Below are positions 11,310-22,853 of a stretch of 64,000 bases of DNA, piece after piece. How positions within the stretch are numbered: the stretch's first letter is position 1; every line of letters begins with the position of its first letter. The notes under the pieces are model-generated. The model made no database searches and was not told the origin of the DNA. It saw nothing but the letters and a program-made list of their open reading frames with translations. The stretch spans positions 93,207,108 to 93,271,107 of the forward strand of contig JAAALK010000080.1 in NCBI GenBank assembly GCA_019279435.1, written 5' to 3'. Both the position numbers and the translations under genes were made by a program. This DNA is from Zizania palustris. Its lineage: Eukaryota; Streptophyta; Magnoliopsida; Poales; Poaceae.

Positions 11310-11635
11310 TGTATTGTTTTGAGAAATAATGTATTATTTTGTTTCTTATCATCGCAATATTACTAAATATACATGTGTTCGGCAAATATATCATGTTCTA
11401 AATATATTGCCGTTAAAATTATGCATCCGTTGCAACGCACGTGCACCTTACTATTAAGTTTAATATGGGGAAAATTTTAGTAAATTTCATCATGTATTGT
11501 TTTGAACAATAATATATTATTTTGTTTTTTATCATCGTAATATTACTAAATAAATTTGTTCGGCAAATATATCATGTTCTAAATATATTGCCGTTAAAAT
11601 TATGCATCCGTTGCAACGCACGGGCCTCTCACTAG
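11310..11635 (+). repeat. Duplicated Helitron 3' terminal region
   Basis: About 140 bp (roughly 11310-11454) is repeated imperfectly at 11491-11635. Both copies contain GTTCGGCAAATATATCATG, TGCATCCGTTGCAACGCACG and end in CTAT or CTAG respectively. Only the outer copy has a CTRR end (CTAG) followed by T. Confidence 0.75.
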
Positions 11636-12200
11636 TGCTCTTCGAAGTGCAGTCAGCAGCAGAGAACAAGCTTTTAGAACTTGGGTCCCCACGAACGGCG
11701 TCAACTGTTGGCGCAAATGTTACGCCAACAGGTTCTTTGAGATCAAGAAGGAACAAACCAGGAGTTTGTGTTTTAGGACTATCTCGAGCCTCCGAGTTGG
11801 ATAATAACTCGAGTGGTCCGAATGAGTGTAATGAACAACTTGTTCTGGATCCTCTTTTACAGGGTACAAAGGGGGGTATTTATAGGTGAAAAAGCATAAG
11901 GAAAAGACCTATTCACCCCTAGATTACAACCGACATGGTGGGAACTAATCGGTACCATAAACAAGGTTATAAAAGGTAAAATACTATAAGGTAGATGGAT
12001 AAGCTGGACGTCCCATCAATCTTGTCCTTCGGCTTCGGGGCCTCTATCTTCCATTCGGAGGGTTCACCAAGGCTTCGCATCGCTGCACCCTTCGGCATGG
12101 TGACTCACCCTTCGAACCTCTGTTCACTAGCTTCGGAGTCTGCTTCAGCCTTTGATGAATTAATCTTTAAGCCCTGGGAATGGAGTAATTTACCCCAACA
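11636..12200 (-). mobile_element. 5' LTR, PBS and leader of a minus-strand Tat element (copy 1)
   Basis: 11706-12200 is a 495-bp LTR in reverse orientation with TATTTATA (reverse TATA box) at 11877-11884. At 11687-11705 is the reversed PBS (minus-strand GTTGACGCCGTTCGTGGGG), so this is a 5' LTR. 11636-11686 is the leader, cut by the Helitron. The LTR lies inside the gag of Sirevirus A: an open gag frame resumes at 12201. It is the same LTR family as Tat1 but clearly diverged. Confidence 0.85.
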
Positions 12201-13290
12201 CTACTTAGGGGGGCTAAGAAGAGGATAGATGAGTTAGAGAGTGAGCTTGCCATGGCCAACGACAGAATTGAGAGTCTATCTTCTTCCCCTTGCTTGGGTC
12301 ATTGCAGTGAGTGCCCAAAGTTTGAGGAGCTTCTGTGTGACCTGTCGACTCTAAAGTCCAGGTACACTGAAAGGGTTGATGAGAGGGACGCTTTGGCCAC
12401 TAAGCTTGAAAGCGCTCAGCTGGAGCTGAAAGATGCTCAAGCCACTGTCATCATGTCTTGTTCTGATTGCCCATCTCATCTAGCTAGTTTAGCTGAGCTG
12501 AAAGCCAAGGGCGATGAGCATTTGGGTGAGTTGGAGAGAGTGAGAGCTGAGCTGGCGCAGACTAGGCTAGAGCTTGAGACACTGTCAGTTCCGCCCACTG
12601 TCTGTGAGAACTGCTTGTCTCTTAGACTGGAGTTCATTAAGCTGAAAGCTGAGAAGTCTGTCCAGGTAGATAGCGAGTGTGAGACCTACTTGTCTCAGGT
12701 GGAGGTTCTAGCTTCTTTGAGAGAGGAGATAGCTGATTCTCAGAATGAGAACTTTTACCTCTGTTCTATCCTGAGTTGGATCAGTGCCAGAGAGCCACAG
12801 CTCGACATGATGATCCAGCAGTTCAAGAGGTAGGATGGGTTTTGGGTAGGTTACACCTACACCAAGGCTGACTTTGAGAGTGCCATTAGTCGGGCAGTGG
12901 AGTAGAGTAAAATGACTCCAGAGCAGAGATACCCCAAGACTCACTCCACTGAGTCTTTTAGGCTAGTCAGGCCAAGGATGGAGTAATCCAAGAACAGTCC
13001 AAAGCTCCACCCAAGAAGCCCATCTGGGTTCCAAAGCCCAAACACCTCCACACTTCTCTTGACTCTCTTCCTGGACCCTCTCAACCCAAGAAGACGATAC
13101 CAAACACCACTAAGCCCAAGAACCCCATGTCTCAACCACATCCCAAGAGGCCCACCTACCACTGTGAGTATTGTTAGAGAGAAGGGCATCTTGCGGAGTT
13201 TTGCTTCAGAAGGAAGCGTGTTGAGAGCAGAGAGAGTTCGTGGTGGTCAGGAGCAGCTCTACCAGTAGGGTGGTAGACTGTGTGTTCCTC
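12201..13290 (+). pseudogene. gag: Sirevirus A gag, 3' portion, copy 1
   Basis: The open frame starts directly at the Tat LTR edge (LLRGAKKRIDELESELAMANDR), which shows that the LTR split this gene. 12252-12833 is a coiled-coil, Cys-containing region (repeated C-x2-C pairs such as HCSECPKFEELL and CSDCPSHLASL). Stops at 12831 and near 12903, then a frameshift near 12980, interrupt the rest. The nucleocapsid zinc knuckle (C-x2-C-x4-H-x4-C) is at 13163-13204 but contains a TAG stop. The gag N-terminus is missing. The long coiled-coil extension fits Sirevirus-type copia elements. The same stops occur in copy 2. Confidence 0.8.
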
Positions 13291-13329
13291 GACGCGGGGA
13301 GAGGCTGGAGGCCAGGCCGCGTCGTGTAG

Positions 13330-16300
13330 GTGGTGGTAGAGGAGACGACTTTCATGCCCGTGCTCCAGATGGTGGTGTTCGTTCTGGTACAGCTCCAGGC
13401 CGTTTTGGCTACGGTCTTGGACCTCATGGCCGAGGTTTTAGGCAGAACCAAGGACGTCGCTTCGAGCCGTGTTTTGGTCCAAACTCTTCTGATGGTTTCT
13501 ACTTTCCGTCTTTTGAGCAGATGGCTCAACACTAGTTTAGCTCTTTTGCTAAACCCGGTGCCGGACCATTTGCTCCCCTTACAACCACTGATTGTCCAGG
13601 ATCGGGGACTGGATGACGTTTGGATCATGGACTTAGGATGCTCTCGCCACATGACGGGACATCGCAGATGGTTCTCCGGTCTCACTCCCCCGAGCTCCAA
13701 AGAGTACATCACCTTCGGGAACATTGGTCAAGGGAAAGTAAGTAGCATTGGCTCAATTCGCATTTCAGACCATTTTTCTTTGAAGAACGTTGCTTTGGTT
13801 GGAAACTTGAACTTCAATTTGATTTCTGTTTCGCAACTTCTTGAGGATGGTTTGGAGGTGCGTTTTAAGAATGGCAATTCTTCTGTGTTTGATTCTAGAG
13901 GGTCTTTGATTTGCCAGATCTTACCATTCGGTAAAGTTTTTCGAATTGACTTCTCTAGTTCTTTTGGCCCTTCTCGCTGTTTGATAGCTAGATCTTCTTC
14001 CAAGCTGTGGAAGTGGCATAGGAGGTTAGGTCATTTGAGTTTTGATCTGCTAGTCAGGTTAAGCTCTATGGACCTCATCCAAGGATTGCCCAAGCTTAAA
14101 ATGGAAAAAGATCTAGTTTGACATCCCTGTCATCATGGGAAAATGGTTGCCGCTTCTCACTCCCCTGTGACTCAGGTGATGACTTCGTATCCGGGCGAGC
14201 TGTTACATATTGACACTGTCGGTCCTGCTCGGGTACGCTCAGTCGGTGGGAAGTGGTATGCGCTTGTCATTGTTGACGATTTTTCTCGATTCTCGTGGGT
14301 TTTCTTTTTGGAGTCTAAGGATGAAACCTTTCAGTTTGTTCATGACCTGATTTTGAAGTTGAAAAATGAGAACAATGGTCGGATGCGAGAAATTCGCTCC
14401 GACAATGGTTCTGAGTTCAAGAACTCTCAGTTCGTCAGCTACTGTAGTGATCAGGGTCTTGACCATCAGTTTTCTGCTCCTTACACTCCCCCATAGAACG
14501 GCGTTGTGGAACGAAAGAACCGCACGCTAGTCGAGATGGCCAGGACGATGCTCGATGAGCACAGGACTCCTAGGCGTTTTTGGGCTGAAGCCATGAACAC
14601 GGCTTGCTATCTGGCCAACCACATGTTTCTTAGAGCTTACCTTGGTAAGACTTCATATGAGTTGCAGTTTGGTAGAGAGCCCAAAGTGAGTCACTTGCGA
14701 GCGTTTGGCTGCAAGTGCTTTGTGCTCAAGAAGGGAGGGCATTAGGACAAGTTTGAGTCGCGTTGCTGGGATGGTGTTTTTCTTGGTTATGCATTGCATT
14801 CTCGAGGTTTCCGTGTTTGGAACCTCGAATCCCAACAGCTTGTCGAGACTTGCGAAGTTTCATTTGATGAGTCCTTGCCTTCTTTGACTCCTTCTTTTGA
14901 GCTTTCTGGTGATGGTGAGCTCGGAGAGTCCATCTTCGAGGAAGATGAGGATACTCCAGCTGCTGATGAGGGTGGGCCTTCTGCACCTCCTGCAGAGCCC
15001 ACACCCTCTGAGACTTTGACTGAGGACGAGGGTGGAGCTCTGATCACTTCTTCCACTTCGATCGAGCCCCCTTAGTCGAGTCCAGAGGTGCCAGCTGCTG
15101 ACTCCGGTGAGATGACTTCAGATCATCAAGGATCCCGAGCAATTCAGCATGATCACCCCCTCAGAGCTCATCATCGGTGATTTGTCTGCAAGAACTTTGC
15201 GTTCTTCTATTGACTCACTTGCTGTGTTTGCTGAATCTGCTTTTGTTGCATCTTTTGAGCCCAGAGATGTTTCTCATGCTCTTTCTGATTCTAATTGGAT
15301 TAACGCTATGCAAGAAGAGCTTGAGAATTTTGTCCGTAATTGGGTTTGGACACTAGTTGAGCCGCCACCAGGATGCAACCCCATAGGCACCAAGTGGGTG
15401 TTCAAGAACAAGCAAGGTGAAGATGGAGTTGTGGTGCACAACAAGGCTCGATTAGTTGCCCATGGTTTTTGCCAGAAGGAAGGTATTGACTTTGAAGAAA
15501 CCTTCGCTCCTGTTGCCCGTCTTGAGTCCATTCTCATTCTTTTAGCTTTTGCCATTTCGAAGGGTTTTAAGATTTTTCAAACGGATGTCAAGAGTGCTTT
15601 TCTGAACGAGTACATAGAGGAGGAGGTTTATGTTAGGCAGCCCCCCGGTTCTGAGAACCCTAAGTTTCCTCGACATGTTTTTAAGTTGTAGAAGGCTTTA
15701 TACGGGTTGAAACAAGCCCCTAGGGCTTGGTATGACCGGTTGAAGCAGTTTTTGTTGGGGAAGAGCTTTATGATGGGTTTGGTGGATAAAACTCTTTTCT
15801 TGCTCAGAGATGCTTCAGATTTCTTAGTTGCTCAGATTTATGTGGATGATATTATCTTTGGCAGTACTACTAATAATCTTGTGTCCAAGTTTTCTGAGCA
15901 GATACACAGTGAGTTTGAGATGAGCCTCATGGGTGAGCTCAAGTATTTCTTAGGGCTCGAATTCAAGCAGACCAAGGACGGCACCTTCATCCACAAAGGT
16001 AAGTACACTTGTGACATGTTGAAAAAAATTGGACTTTGGTGGGGAGTTGAAGCCGCAGAAGACCCCGATGGGCACATCTGGGGGCTTGGACAAGGTCGAG
16101 AGCGGCGTCAAGGTCAATGAGAGAGAATTTCGAGGGATGATCGGTTCACTGCTGTACTTGATGGCGACAAGACCAGACATACAGTTCACCGTGGGACTGT
16201 GCGCGCGCTTCCAGTCTTCACCACACGCGTCTCATCGGCAGACTGTCAAGCGCATCTTCAGGTATCTCACTTATGCGCATGATCTTGGTCTTTATTATTC

Positions 16301-16780
16301 AGCATCATCATCTCTTGATTTATCTGGCTTTTCGAACGCTGACTTTGGTGGGTGCCGGTTGGATCGCAAGTCGACTTCCGTTATTTGCCCGTTTCTTGGT
16401 TCTTCTCTTGTCTCTTGGTCTTCTCGAAAGCAATCTGGAGTTGCTCTTTCGACCACTGAGGCTGAGTATGTAGCTGCTGCTCACAGTTGGTTTAGATGAT
16501 TTCCACTCTGCGAGATTTTGGGTTGTTCTTTCCTACCAGAGTTCCTTTGTTTTGCGACAGCACTAGTGCTATTAGTGTAGGGAAAAACCCTTGTCTCCAT
16601 TCAAAAACCAAACACATTGATGTGCACTTTCACTTTCTGCGAGATCAATATGAGAAAGGTGTCATTGACCTTGTTCATGTTGATACTCATCATCAGTTGG
16701 CTGACATTTTCACCAAACCCCTAGATCAGTCTACCTTTGAGCGTTTACGAGGGGATTTGGGTGTTGTGTATCCTTTCTAG
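13330..16780 (+). pseudogene. pol: Sirevirus A pol, copy 1: protease, integrase, RT, RNase H
   Basis: Copia domain order. Protease near 13620: WIMDLGCSRHMTG, where the catalytic D-S-G is D-L-G. Pre-integrase: WHRRLGHLSFD. Integrase: HIDTVGP, RSDNGSEF and VERKNRT keep all three acidic residues. RT: WVFKNKQGEDG, AFLNEYIEEEVYVRQPPG, and YVDDIIFGS near 15840. RNase H: ALSTTEAEYVAA, ending with DIFTKPLDQSTF and a stop at 16780. At least five in-frame TAG stops (for example at 14494-14496 before NGVVERK, and after VFKL near 15690) and a frameshift near 16020 disable it. Most recur in copy 2, so this gene was dead before the duplication. Confidence 0.9.
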
Positions 16781-16882
16781 GATATTTTGCGTTAGTTTTC
16801 TTTCGTCTTTACTCTTTTCTTGAGTCTTTTGTGTGTGTTCATATCTTGCATATTCACATATCACACTGTTGAGCTTGCTTCT
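16781..16882 (+). other. Sirevirus A region after pol, up to the chromovirus insertion
   Basis: Non-coding T-rich sequence. The last five bases, CTTCT (16878-16882), are the target duplicated by the chromovirus insertion; the Sirevirus resumes at 50714-50719. Confidence 0.7.
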
Positions 16883-19344
16883 TGTGACGCCCCGATTTAC
16901 CGAATCGGAACATTATTGAATTTCCATAGAAAAACAATAATACAAGATGTTCATCATGCGACAATCGTACGTACGACAGTATTCATGGTACACAGACCAT
17001 ATTTATTACATCAGAGTTAAATAAAAACAATAACAAAGTAAATTGCATGACGAACGCCTTCTTCAAGATCTTTCCGCTTGACTAGGTCGCTACTCCAGAC
17101 CGTCTTCATAGTAGGCATCCTCTGAGGTGTTCAACGGGTATGAGTACAAAAAGTACTCAACAAGCCACCACAAATGCAAGTAATAATGCAGGATAATAAA
17201 CAAGGAAGAGTAATGGCTAATATTGCGGAAAAGTACATTTTTCAGTTATTGCATTTAGTGTAGTCAAATTTTAATCATGCGGGAAAGTAAACATGAACAT
17301 CAATATCATCATCTAACTCGAGGAGTATGTTTTACCTCCTCGCACCACAGTCCTTAAATGTCAACCAACATGCACATCCATATTTAAGTAATCTAACCGT
17401 GGGATGTCACGCAACCCGCCCTTGACCGTGGGCTCGGCTTTTTGAAAAGATTTAAGACTCTGATCAGAGATGTACTACTGTACCCACAAGGCACGCACTC
17501 ATCCCAAACGAGATGACCCATACCACGGGAACTCATGCCAAAACCTCGGCATGAAATGCTCCAAGCGATAACCACCCGCTCTAGGTTTCGCCGGCGCGCC
17601 GGGCCGCATCCCGACTAACGTCGCACCCCCTTTTGCGCCACATTGGTACAAGCCACCCGCAGGTGCTGCTTGACCCATCTCCAAATGGTGGCCTCGGTTT
17701 GGAACACTCCATACCTTAGTTAGGACTTACCAATTAGACTTGTGGTTAGTACGGAAGTGTATTGCAACGGATCCCACAGACCGGTCCTTATAGTGCCCCG
17801 GGTGCTACCGACCAATGCCCTAGCTTGCACCCGGAACCCACCATGCATTCACTCACAACCACAACTCCAACACCGACATAATTCCATAGATAAGAAACAA
17901 TGGGGATCATATAGTAGAACCATGTACTACGACTCATTTTTATCGTATAGCGATCGTGTCAATACATTGGACACTAGCTAATAACATTTATCATATGGTG
18001 ACAAAGAGTTTAGGCTAGAGATCATGGCTTGGGTTGCACATCAAGGTCGGGGGATCCTAAATAAATATATTGTAAGGGTTTATTTGACTAATGCATGTAT
18101 AACCTATGTGTTATAGCGATAGTTTAATCAAACATGGGTTCAATATGCTCAAAAGATTGGTTTTGGTGACTTGCCTTGTTCAGCGAAAGGCGAGGGAGGG
18201 ACTTCCGGGAAGTATTCCGGCTCCTCAGTGGCGTCGTAGTCTTTTCAATACAATAAAGTAAAATAAAATGAACACAACATCCGATCAAACAATACAATAT
18301 TACATGATAAGCACATAGGTTAAAGTTGGTTTGATTAAAAATAAATTTAATTGTTAAGGTTCTGGGATTTATTTCATAAATAATTTTAAAGGAATTAAAA
18401 TGAAAAGTTGTCCTTTTTAGAAAGGGGTGTTTAAATGTGAATAGTGTCATATTAAGTTTCCTAATAAATTTTTGGGTTAATTTTTTCCGTGCCATTACAA
18501 TTTTTGCGGTTTGCCAATATGCCATCGATGTGTCACTGACATATGGGGGCCGCCACAGTCACTGACAGTGGCATATAGGCAATTTCTGAAAATTATAATG
18601 GCATGTGAGTAATTTTCCCTAAATTTTTAAATGGAAAGTTCATGTTAATTTAATGGACAGAAAGGAATAAATATAAATTTTTCTGAAGTTTAAATATTTG
18701 AATTTGTATTTTAACCCTAAAGGCATTTGAATATTCATTTGAATAAACATGAAATGTCCAAAGTAAACCTACTGTTTTATTGCATGAACATGTAGAGAAT
18801 AATATTATGAATTTTCTGAAATTAAAATGGCAATTTTTAGAGTTCAAATGCGCCAGATATGAATTTTACAAGTTTTAAACCTTTTCTGGAATTTATTTTC
18901 AAATTTAAATCCCCTCGGGTACACGGTGAGCCAGGCCCACGGTGAACCCGCGCACTGTGCGCGTGCGCCAGATCAAGATCCACCGTTGGATCGCGATCGG
19001 GCGGTCACGGGCGAGGCGGGGGAGTTAAAATGACGTGGACGGCTGAGATTAAACATTGAACCGGTACGCGATGGACGCTCTAGATTAAACGTGGGTTTTT
19101 AAAACTAACAGACGCGCGAGATTAAAACATACCCCTTCGCTCAAATCCGACGGCGCAGATTAAATCGCACATGGGATTTAATCGGTACCGTTAGATCCAG
19201 ATCGCACGGCCAGGATCAGATCCGACACGGCACGGGTACTCGACCCGTGCCGGTCGTCTTCTCTGGTGACGGCGAGCTGGCCAGCGGCCACGGCGAGCGA
19301 CGGCGGTCGGGTCTAAGGCCTAAAATGGAAAGAGGGGTCTACGG
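16883..19344 (-). repeat. Chromovirus LTR (minus orientation), unit 1 copy, truncated
   Basis: Starts TGTGACGCCCCG after the target sequence CTTCT, exactly like the LTR at 28102. It follows that LTR for 2.46 kb including the MITE insertion, then stops at the duplication junction. The remaining roughly 1.06 kb of the LTR, and the internal region, are absent here. It is a by-product of the tandem duplication rather than an independent insertion. Confidence 0.88.
18474..18619. mobile_element. 146-bp MITE (Mutator-like by its 9-bp target duplication), copy 1
   Basis: Ends GGGTTAATTTT and AATTTTCCC form imperfect terminal inverted repeats of about 31 bp with the core TGCCATTA. TAAATTTTT flanks it on both sides (18465-18473, 18620-18628). 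The same LTR position is empty at 29684-29692 and 48911-48919, which fixes both ends and the target duplication. A second copy is at 61709. It has no coding capacity. Confidence 0.88.
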
Positions 19345-19356
19345 CGGTCGGGTCTA
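19345..19356 (+). other. Tandem-duplication junction with templated filler
   Basis: Unit 1 ends at ...GTCTACGG (19344). The next 12 bases, CGGTCGGGTCTA, belong to neither parental sequence at that point. Together with the preceding ACGG they copy 19300-19315. Unit 2 then begins at TAGAGCC (from 19355), matching 8138. There is 2-bp microhomology (TA) at the second joint. Confidence 0.85.
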
Positions 19357-22300
19357 GAGCCAACAGATTGGGAAAAAGATGGGTCCTACCTGCATCGTTT
19401 ATCGGTGGCGGGAGGGATATGAGACGAAGATATATGGATGCTATGGCCTTAGTGCAGAAGTATGGAAAACCCGACATATCTATCACAATGACTTGTAATC
19501 CTAATTGGGAAGAGATAATTAGGGAGCTTGGACCTGGCCAAACACCACAAGATCGTCCTGATCTTGTTGTGCGTGTATTTAAAGCCAAGCTAGAGGATCT
19601 CAAGTTCCAGCTATTTCGTAAACATATCCTAGGAATCATTGCAGCACAAGTACATGTAATCGAGTTCCAAAAAAGGGGTCTACCGCATGCACATTTCCTC
19701 CTTATCATGGAGTCAACTTACAAATTGAGTTGTCCCGATGAGTATGATAATGTTATCTCAGCAGAACTTCCAGATAAGGATATATACCCGGAGCTACATG
19801 AAATGGTAGTGAAACATATGATGCATGGCCCATGTGGCCCACTAAATAGGAAGAGTCCATGCATGAAAAATGGTAGTTGCAAGTGCTATTATCCACGCCA
19901 ATTTAGTGACACAACTATCCAAGGTCAAGATTCTTACCCTATTTACAGGAGAAGGGATGACAGTCAGAGGGTAAGAGTGAGAGGTCATGAATTAGACAAT
20001 AGATGGGATGTTCCATATAATCCTATGCTTCTAAGAATGTATGACTGTCACATCAATGCAGAGGTTTGTTCGAGCATTAAGGCTGTGAAGTACCTCTACA
20101 AGTATATTTATAAGGGGCATGATAGGGCATCTGTGTCCATGAATGAAGCTGATGAAAACCACGAGATTAATGAGATAAATGAATATAGGGATGCTAGGTG
20201 GGTAACACCATAGGAGGCATTATGGAGAATATTTGGAGTTGATCTTAGCGGGATTTCGCCACCAGTGCTACAGTTACAGCTCCACCTCCCAGGAATGCAT
20301 CTTGTGTCCTATAGAGAGAATGCTGATGTACGTGAAGTTCTCGACCAACAGGGTGCCTCAAGAACCATGTTGACTGAGTATTTCAAGGCAAATCAGCAAT
20401 TTATGTGGGCACGCACGTTACTTTATAGGGAATTCCCACAAAATGCAGTGTGGTTGCCTGGACGTAAGCTTTGGAAAATAAGAGAACGAAGCACGCAGAT
20501 TGGGAGGATCATCTCAGCACATCCAGCAGAGGGAGAGAGATACTACTTGAGGGTTCTATTAAACCATGTGGTTGGTGCTACTTCATTTGAGGATTTGAGG
20601 ACATATGATGGTATTGTATACCCTACATTTCGAGAAAGCGCTGAGAAAAGAGGTATTATTGAGTCAGATAACAACATTGATGAGTGCCTCTCTGAAGCTG
20701 AAGTTTTTCATATGCCTTCGTCCCTCCGAAGGTTGTTTGCTACAATATTGGTTTATTGTGAACCTAGCGATGTGCGTGGACTCTGGAACAAACACTTCGA
20801 AGCAATGTCTGATGACATCCGACGATCCCAGATGAATGCATATGCAATTGAACAATTGGTGTTATTGGATATCAGAAAATTGCTTCAGTCAATGGGTAAA
20901 GAGATAACATCATTTCCTCTTCCAGAAATTGATGAATCATATGACACCATGGCGGGTGAGGTGAGGGAGATTTGTGAAGAGTCCTCTATACAAGTGGATA
21001 ATGAGCTACTAGCGAGCACATCCTCTCTTAATGCAGAACAAAGATATGCTTATGACATTATACTATCATCCGTTGACAACAATAGTGGAGGTGTGTTTTT
21101 TGTTGATGGTCCAGGAGGAACAGGAAAAACCTTTCTGTACAAAGCTTTATTAGCAAAAGTCCGTAGCGAGGGGAAGATAGCTATTGCTACTGCAACATCT
21201 GGTGTTGCTGCTTCGATCATGCCTGGAGGTAGGACGGCTCATTCAAGGTTCAAGATACCACTAAGCATACAAGATAATGCGGTGTGTAACTTAACCAAAC
21301 AAAGTGGTACTGCTAAGCTTCTTCAAAAAGCTTCGCTTATATTATGGGATGAAGTCTCCATGACAAAAAGACAGGCAATAGAGGCATTGGACAAGAGCAT
21401 GAGGGACATAATGGAAAAGCCCAATCTTCCATTTGGAGGCAAAACAATGGTTTTTGGAGGTGACTTCAGACAAGTTCTTCCAGTTATACGAAAGGGGAAT
21501 AGGGCTCAAATTGTAAACGCAACCTTGCGTAGATCTTACCTATGGGATAACATGCATCAATTGAGACTTGTCCATAACATGAGAGCTCGATCAGATATAT
21601 GGTTTTCAAACTACCTGCTACGGATTGGCAATGGCATTGAAGAGACCATCGATGATGACTATGTAAATTTACCCGACGAGATATGTGTACCCTACACTGG
21701 TGCAGAATCAGACATTGATAGTCTTATTGACATGGTATTTCCAATGTTAGGTGCAAACATGACTGATGCAGACTACATCACATCTCGAGCTATTTTGTCA
21801 ACGAGGAATGAGAACGTTGATGCAATAAACATGAAGCTTATCGAACGTTTTCCTGGTAACGAGATGATTTATCACAGTCATGATCGAGCAGTCGATGATC
21901 CATGCAACCATTATCCGTCTGAGTTCCTGAATTCATTAACACCAAATGGGTTACCTCCACATATATGAAAACTCAAGGTTAATTGTCCTGTGATTTGCTC
22001 AGAAATCTTGACCCGGCCAATGGTCTGTGTAATGGGACTAGGTTGATAGTCCGAGCATTTCAAAGAAATACTATTGATGCTGAAATTGTATTGGGACAAC
22101 ATGCTGGTGAGAGAGTCTTCCTTCCACGCATACCCTTGTGCCCCTCCGATGATGAGATGTTCCCCTTCAAGTTTAAGAGGAGTCAATTTCCTGTTAGGGT
22201 GAGTTTTGCAATGACAATTAATAAAGCACAGGGTCAAACAATACCGCATGTTGGAATATACCTCCCGAACCCGGTGTTCTCTCATGGACAATTATATGTA

Positions 22301-22426
22301 GCTCTGTCACGAGCAACTTCTCGTAGCAATATCAAAATACTCGCCGCTTCAGAAACAAATAGGGGTATCAATTCAACAAGCACGCTAACGAAGAATATCG
22401 TCTACAAGGAAGTGCTCACTGGGTAG
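19355..22426 (+). pseudogene. Helitron Rep-helicase, copy 2 (lacks N-terminal third)
   Basis: Starts inside the Rep domain because of the duplication break. 19368-20213 carries the HUH motif (GLPHAHFLLIM) and the two-tyrosine region (KYLYKYIYKG). After the shared stop near 20210, 20265-21968 encodes a PIF1-type helicase that is better preserved than copy 1: Walker A GPGGTGKT at 21108-21131, Walker B LWDEVSM with the Glu intact (21351-21353), and FGGDFRQVLP. It then has a private TGA at 21966 and a one-base loss near 21994. The last helicase motif, YVALSRATSRSNIKIL, survives in frame 21983-22426. The downstream non-coding tail ends at 22853. Confidence 0.88.
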
Positions 22427-22853
22427 ATAAAAGAAGATGTACTCATTGTATAGTATATTGTACAATTTCATACCAGATCTGTAATTATAAATATGCAATG
22501 ACACTTTATATAGAAAAATGATAGCTCTATGTATTGTTTTGAGAAATAATGTATTATTTTGTTTCTTATCATCGCAATATTACTAAATATACATGTGTTC
22601 GGCAAATATATCATGTTCTAATATATTGCCGTTAAAATTATGCATCCGTTGCAACGCACGTGCACCTTACTATTAAGTTTAATATGGGGAAAATTTTAGT
22701 AAATTTCATCATGTATTGTTTTGAAAATAATATATTATTTTGTTTTTTATCATCGTAATATTACTAAATAAATTTGTTCGGCAAATATATCATGTTCTAA
22801 ATATATTGCCGTTAAAATTATGCATCCGTTGCAACGCACGGGCCTCTCACTAG
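22427..22853 (+). mobile_element. Helitron 3' tail, copy 2, with duplicated terminus
   Basis: Equivalent to 11207-11635: two successive CCGTTGCAACGCACG palindromes, the outer one followed by CTAG at 22850-22853 and T. Two single-base losses (near 22620 and 22725) distinguish it from copy 1. Confidence 0.8.

Larger units (their letters stand above)
6615..11635 (+). mobile_element. Helitron remnant (rolling-circle transposon), 5' end lost in gap
   Basis: It encodes a Rep-helicase relic and ends in a typical Helitron 3' terminus: the palindromic CCGTTGCAACGCACGG at 11608-11623, then CTAG at 11632-11635 followed by T. The 3' end lies in the 5' untranslated region of a minus-strand Tat element (PBS at 11687-11705), which is thus the insertion target. 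No 5' TC terminus is visible to the right of the gap. From 8138 onward this Helitron belongs to the tandem duplication. Confidence 0.85.
8138..19344 (+). repeat. Tandem duplication, unit 1 (about 11.2 kb)
   Basis: Runs from within the Helitron Rep domain to within the chromovirus LTR and is repeated at 19355-30410 with few substitutions. Most differences are one-base indels. Unit 1 additionally carries a 146-bp MITE plus its 9-bp target duplication at 18474-18628. The duplication starts and ends inside elements, so it is a DNA-level rearrangement and not a transposition. Confidence 0.93.

Noticed and set aside
11411..11454. Inner Helitron terminus as the functional end
   Set aside because: It ends CTAT rather than CTRR; the outer CTAG-T end fits and abuts the Tat leader.
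13206..13724. Minus-strand 172-codon ORF present in both duplicates (also 24421-24939)
   Set aside because: It lies opposite the Sirevirus gag/protease region. Its presence twice is explained by the duplication.
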